Shown piece by piece: positions 13,428 to 16,088 of a DNA stretch of 16,088 nucleotides. Both the position numbers and the translations under genes were made by a program. Under the pieces are notes generated by a model. The model had not been told where the DNA came from. It made no database searches and worked only from the letters and a program-made list of their open reading frames with translations. The DNA comes from Chloroflexota bacterium (GTDB taxonomy: Bacteria; Chloroflexota; Anaerolineae; UBA7937; JACPPX01), in the NCBI GenBank assembly GCA_016190785.1, contig JACPPX010000064.1:1-16088 (forward strand). The letters are read 5' to 3'. Each line of letters opens with the position of its first letter. Position 1 is the stretch's first letter.

Positions 13428-13436
13428 ATTATATCA
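13428..13436 (-). promoter_or_regulatory. Extended -10 promoter of the DUF1028-E1-UbiA-Mec-cbs operon
   Basis: On the minus strand this reads TGATATAAT, a perfect -10 with the TGn extension. The TGA is also the stop codon of the upstream membrane-protein gene, so the promoter is embedded in that gene's end. The predicted start near 13421 leaves a 24-nt leader containing the AGGAGGAG ribosome site. Confidence 0.6.
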
Positions 13437-14786
13437 CGCCGAGGGGAGAGTGAGTTGGGGGATGATGAACCAGTACAGGGCGATCAGGTCTAAGGCGATG
13501 AAACCTAAATAAAAGGCGGCAAAAATTATGCTTTCGCTCAAGTTAAGGCTACTCTGAACTGTTGCCGACTTGGGGAAGAGCCGGGCTAGGAGACTAGCCC
13601 AATATCCCAGGCTCAGGGCCAAAAACAGGCTGAGGGGGATGAGGGCCGGGAAGAGATACCGGCCTTGGTGCTGGACAAAGCGCAGGTTGTACCAGACTAG
13701 GGCGGCGAAAACAATTGCCAACCATACCCCAAAAAGCAGAGTGCTTCGCTTTTGCAGAGTGCTCCACTCACCTCTGCGGCGCAGAGCCAACAAAAAACCG
13801 AGAACAATAAATAGGGAGAGGAAAAACAGGGCTAAGTAGATTCGCTCGTCCATCACCACCCCCATCCACCCGAACTGGCCCCAGAAGGAGAGAAAGGTGG
13901 TGGTCAAAAAGGCGGAGGCTATTCCGCCAACCCCGAACTGGCTCAGCCACTGGGGGGTGGTGGGCTGGCCGAGCACAATAGAGTCGTGCCGCGCCCAGCC
14001 GAAGATGTCCAGCCCTCCATAGGTCAGCATGTTGCGAATGAACCACCACCCGCTGATGAGCAGGGCAAGTCCCAGTATTGTCGCCAGCCGCCGCCAATCT
14101 CTCCCTCCCCACCAGAATGCGGCACCGACCGCTAGAAGGGCTGGGACATAGATCGTGGTCTTGCTCAAAAAGGCCAACCCCAGTAGCACCCCCAAGATCA
14201 GTGAACGCCTGGGCCCCAGCCCTCCCCTTATAGCCACCAGGGAGACAAAAACCACTGCAGCCAAGACCAGTTCGGCCAAGGTATCGTTATTCACCGCCGC
14301 GGTCATGGCTATATGTTGGGGTAGGACAGCAATGAAGGCCGTCGCGGTAAGAGGGATAAAGGGGCGCTCCGGGAAAATCATTTCAAGAATGCGATAAGCC
14401 GCAAAAAGAAGCATCCCTCCCAAGATCACCGACAAAAAGCGCAGGACAACATCCTGCTCCCTCTCGGAGAGGTTCTGGGTGGCTAGGTACATTGGCGCAG
14501 CCAGGGCATAGTAGAGGGGTGGCTGGTGGGACTCGTAACGGAGAGTGGCGACTGATAACTCCGGCGGGAATTTGCGGGAGGTCAGTTGGGAGAGATAAGC
14601 CTGATCCCAATCCCCCGGCTGGAGGACGGGCAACTGGCCCTGAGTGGCAAGATAGGCAACATAGTTGTAATGGGCCGGCTCATCCGGAGTCTGCCAGGGA
14701 GGAGTGTTTATGGCGTAGAGGCTGGCAGTGAGGAGATATATGATAGTTACGATTCCGAGAATTGGTCTCAAAGTTATCTGTCTCAA
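13434..14786 (-). CDS. DUF2142/GT39-like polytopic membrane protein
   Basis: A 450-aa membrane protein related in layout to the one at 1854-3581. After an N-terminal span (about 8-26) comes the first-loop motif TPDEPAHYNYVAYL (33-46), an acidic PDE with His characteristic of DUF2142 and GT39 proteins, then HQPPLYY (87-93) and NNDTLAELV in a later loop. About eleven spans follow. This protein ends after the last span and lacks the soluble beta domain of its paralogue. The likely role is transfer of a lipid-linked sugar to an envelope acceptor, but neither substrate nor acceptor can be read. The only start available before an in-frame stop is TTG 14786, without a clear ribosome site; TTG 14771 is an alternative. 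It lies 33 nt after the OLD-family gene on the same strand. Confidence 0.72.
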   Translation of the reverse strand: MRQITLRPILGIVTIIYLLTASLYAINTPPWQTPDEPAHYNYVAYLATQGQLPVLQPGDWDQAYLSQLTSRKFPPELSVATLRYESHQPPLYYALAAPMYLATQNLSEREQDVVLRFLSVILGGMLLFAAYRILEMIFPERPFIPLTATAFIAVLPQHIAMTAAVNNDTLAELVLAAVVFVSLVAIRGGLGPRRSLILGVLLGLAFLSKTTIYVPALLAVGAAFWWGGRDWRRLATILGLALLISGWWFIRNMLTYGGLDIFGWARHDSIVLGQPTTPQWLSQFGVGGIASAFLTTTFLSFWGQFGWMGVVMDERIYLALFFLSLFIVLGFLLALRRRGEWSTLQKRSTLLFGVWLAIVFAALVWYNLRFVQHQGRYLFPALIPLSLFLALSLGYWASLLARLFPKSATVQSSLNLSESIIFAAFYLGFIALDLIALYWFIIPQLTLPSA

Positions 14787-14819
14787 GGGCTTACGAGACT
14801 AAATTAATCGCGTTCTGGC

Positions 14820-16088
14820 CTATGCTGGGGGTCGGGAGCTATTCCATTTACGAATTAGGCGGCAGACTACTTCCAGCTTCGAACCGAGGTCTGATGTTGC
14901 GTTCAAATTTTCCTTAGCGAGATATGGCAAGATCTCGGCTGCGAATGTGACTTTATTATTGGCGAACCTTTCCCCTTCACCGGGCTTGATTTTATCTAGG
15001 TAATCTGCAAAAGAGTCAAACTGCCCAACTGGCTGGATCGAATTACCGGGATAGCGAATCTTGAGGGCCTCTATAGGAATATAATGTTCGATCTCCCTGC
15101 CATAAGTCACCCAGGGTGTCCCATCTAGTTCTTCCATCTCTTTGATTAGGCGCAGCTTTGTGGCACTCAGGCGAGCACCTTTCTGCCTGCGGTCGCTGTC
15201 CAACAAAAGAATTGCGTTCCTGTTGACCCTGAGGATTTTTACTAAGTCATTTTCTAGGTCAGGCTCCGCTCCAGATAGGTGGGCAAGTAACTTCCCTCCA
15301 TAGGGAACGCATTGGAAATGAACACCCTCTCGCAATTCACCATCAGTCCAAACCTCGACCCAACGATTAAAGTATAGCCTGTCAGATGGTCCCTCGACCC
15401 AAACGATGCCGTTAGATTGCAGTAAGTCGCTTGCGCGAACATCTAGATCCTCTAGGATGCCTTTATTTTGAATGTAAGTTACCGCTCTCGTAGCTTTTGC
15501 TTTTTCTCCGTCATGTGTTACATGGATAATCTGTGCGTGTTCATCTCTGCTAAATAAGTCAATCACGACGCTCGACTGGGTGCTGATAAAAAGCACACAT
15601 TCTTTCTCTAGAGCTATTTTCCGGAGGTAGAGGAAAAGACGGCGCTGAAGAGCTGGGTGAAGGTTATTCTCAAGTTCCTCAAATCCAAATACGTACTGGT
15701 TCAACTTATTGTTTTCACTGGGGGGGACTAGATGAAGAAGCACTAACACCAATAGTATTGTTTTCAGTCCACTACCGGATTGGGACAATGGAATACGACC
15801 CTTATTGGGTTCGAACAAGAAAACTTCCCAAGGCCCCTCACCGTGTTGTTTGATGTCAATTTCGGTGAAACTAGAGTCTGGTTCAAAAATTGAATTCAGC
15901 CCCACTAGCAGAACCTGCTTAACTTGTTCTTGGGGTAAGGTAGCCTTGGTAAGAAACTGTTGAATCAAATTTGTTGCCCCTTGCCCACTAGCTGCCACCT
16001 CTCGTGAGTTAGACGCAGCTTCTGGCCTGATATCTCTGTCTGATTGTATGCGCTTGAAGATCTTGGACTTGAAGGGGTTTCTTTTCAC
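14820..16088 (-). CDS. OLD-family ATP-dependent nuclease, C-terminal part (5' end outside window)
   Basis: A partial gene whose upstream end runs off the right edge, so the Walker A region is missing from view. The visible 422 residues contain the ABC-type signature SQSGSGLKTILL (103-112), a Walker B-like segment FGFEELENNLHP (135-145), and a switch segment LFISTQSSVVIDLF (166-179). A TOPRIM domain follows, with Glu232 in VWVEGPSDRLYF and the D-x-D pair Asp297/Asp299 in LLLDSDR. This ATPase-TOPRIM order is that of OLD nucleases, which include stand-alone phage-exclusion proteins and GajA of Gabija. No UvrD-like helicase follows, which argues against Gabija unless the partner lies upstream. 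The gene is visibly more AT-rich than its neighbours (sampled 60-nt lines range from about 35 to 50 percent GC), suggesting horizontal acquisition. Confidence 0.85.
   Translation of the reverse strand: MKRNPFKSKIFKRIQSDRDIRPEAASNSREVAASGQGATNLIQQFLTKATLPQEQVKQVLLVGLNSIFEPDSSFTEIDIKQHGEGPWEVFLFEPNKGRIPLSQSGSGLKTILLVLVLLHLVPPSENNKLNQYVFGFEELENNLHPALQRRLFLYLRKIALEKECVLFISTQSSVVIDLFSRDEHAQIIHVTHDGEKAKATRAVTYIQNKGILEDLDVRASDLLQSNGIVWVEGPSDRLYFNRWVEVWTDGELREGVHFQCVPYGGKLLAHLSGAEPDLENDLVKILRVNRNAILLLDSDRRQKGARLSATKLRLIKEMEELDGTPWVTYGREIEHYIPIEALKIRYPGNSIQPVGQFDSFADYLDKIKPGEGERFANNKVTFAAEILPYLAKENLNATSDLGSKLEVVCRLIRKWNSSRPPA

Noticed and set aside
14820..16088. Gabija (GajAB) system.
   Set aside because: No UvrD-like GajB gene follows the OLD gene on the same strand; the next gene is a membrane protein. 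The upstream side is unseen, so only the downstream arrangement is excluded.

Overview
The window is a gene-dense, moderately GC-rich bacterial chromosome segment. It has short intergenic gaps, no rRNA or tRNA that I could see, and mostly housekeeping genes. The lineage cannot be fixed from sequence alone. Chloroflexota or a close relative is my best guess. The reasons are the DUF2142/GT39-like membrane protein with a C-terminal beta-sandwich tail, the alpha2-type glycyl-tRNA synthetase N-terminus, the DUF1028 plus peptidoglycan-binding fusion, and the cystathionine beta-synthase with a CBS pair. All of these I associate with that phylum. Confidence is moderate to low.

Layout. Positions 1-6247 are all on the minus strand, in transcription order glmU, a CNNM/CorC-type CBS protein, a DUF2142-like membrane protein, cdd, a MazG-like pyrophosphohydrolase, recO and glyS (cut by the window edge). 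Spacing is tight, and an internal extended -10 promoter sits in front of the MazG-like gene. A divergent promoter region (6248-6403) separates glmU from the plus-strand pair tsaD and a translationally coupled orphan lipoprotein. Positions 8086-8710 form an accessory island. It holds a cluster of palindromes, a 47-bp degenerate copy of the 3' end of the cystathionine beta-synthase gene, and a lone MNT-type nucleotidyltransferase.

Positions 8711-13436 form a minus-strand operon that starts at an extended -10 promoter. Its order is DUF1028 protein, ThiF/MoeB-like E1 enzyme, UbiA prenyltransferase, JAMM protease close to Mycobacterium Mec, and cystathionine beta-synthase. E1 + Mec + a CysM/CBS-type PLP enzyme resembles the protein-thiocarboxylate route to cysteine (CysO-CysM-Mec in Mycobacterium). 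However, no sulfur-carrier protein is encoded here, and the E1 has lost several normally conserved active-site residues. Farther right are a second DUF2142-like membrane protein and the C-terminal part of an OLD-family ATPase/TOPRIM nuclease, which is visibly AT-richer than its neighbours and is a likely defence gene.

The points most worth a second look are: the repeated cbs tail that brackets the nucleotidyltransferase gene like an att-type footprint; the catalytically divergent E1 in a Mec/CBS operon without a carrier; the palindrome cluster; and the repeated use of extended -10 promoters, some placed so close to the start codon that the mRNA would be nearly leaderless.
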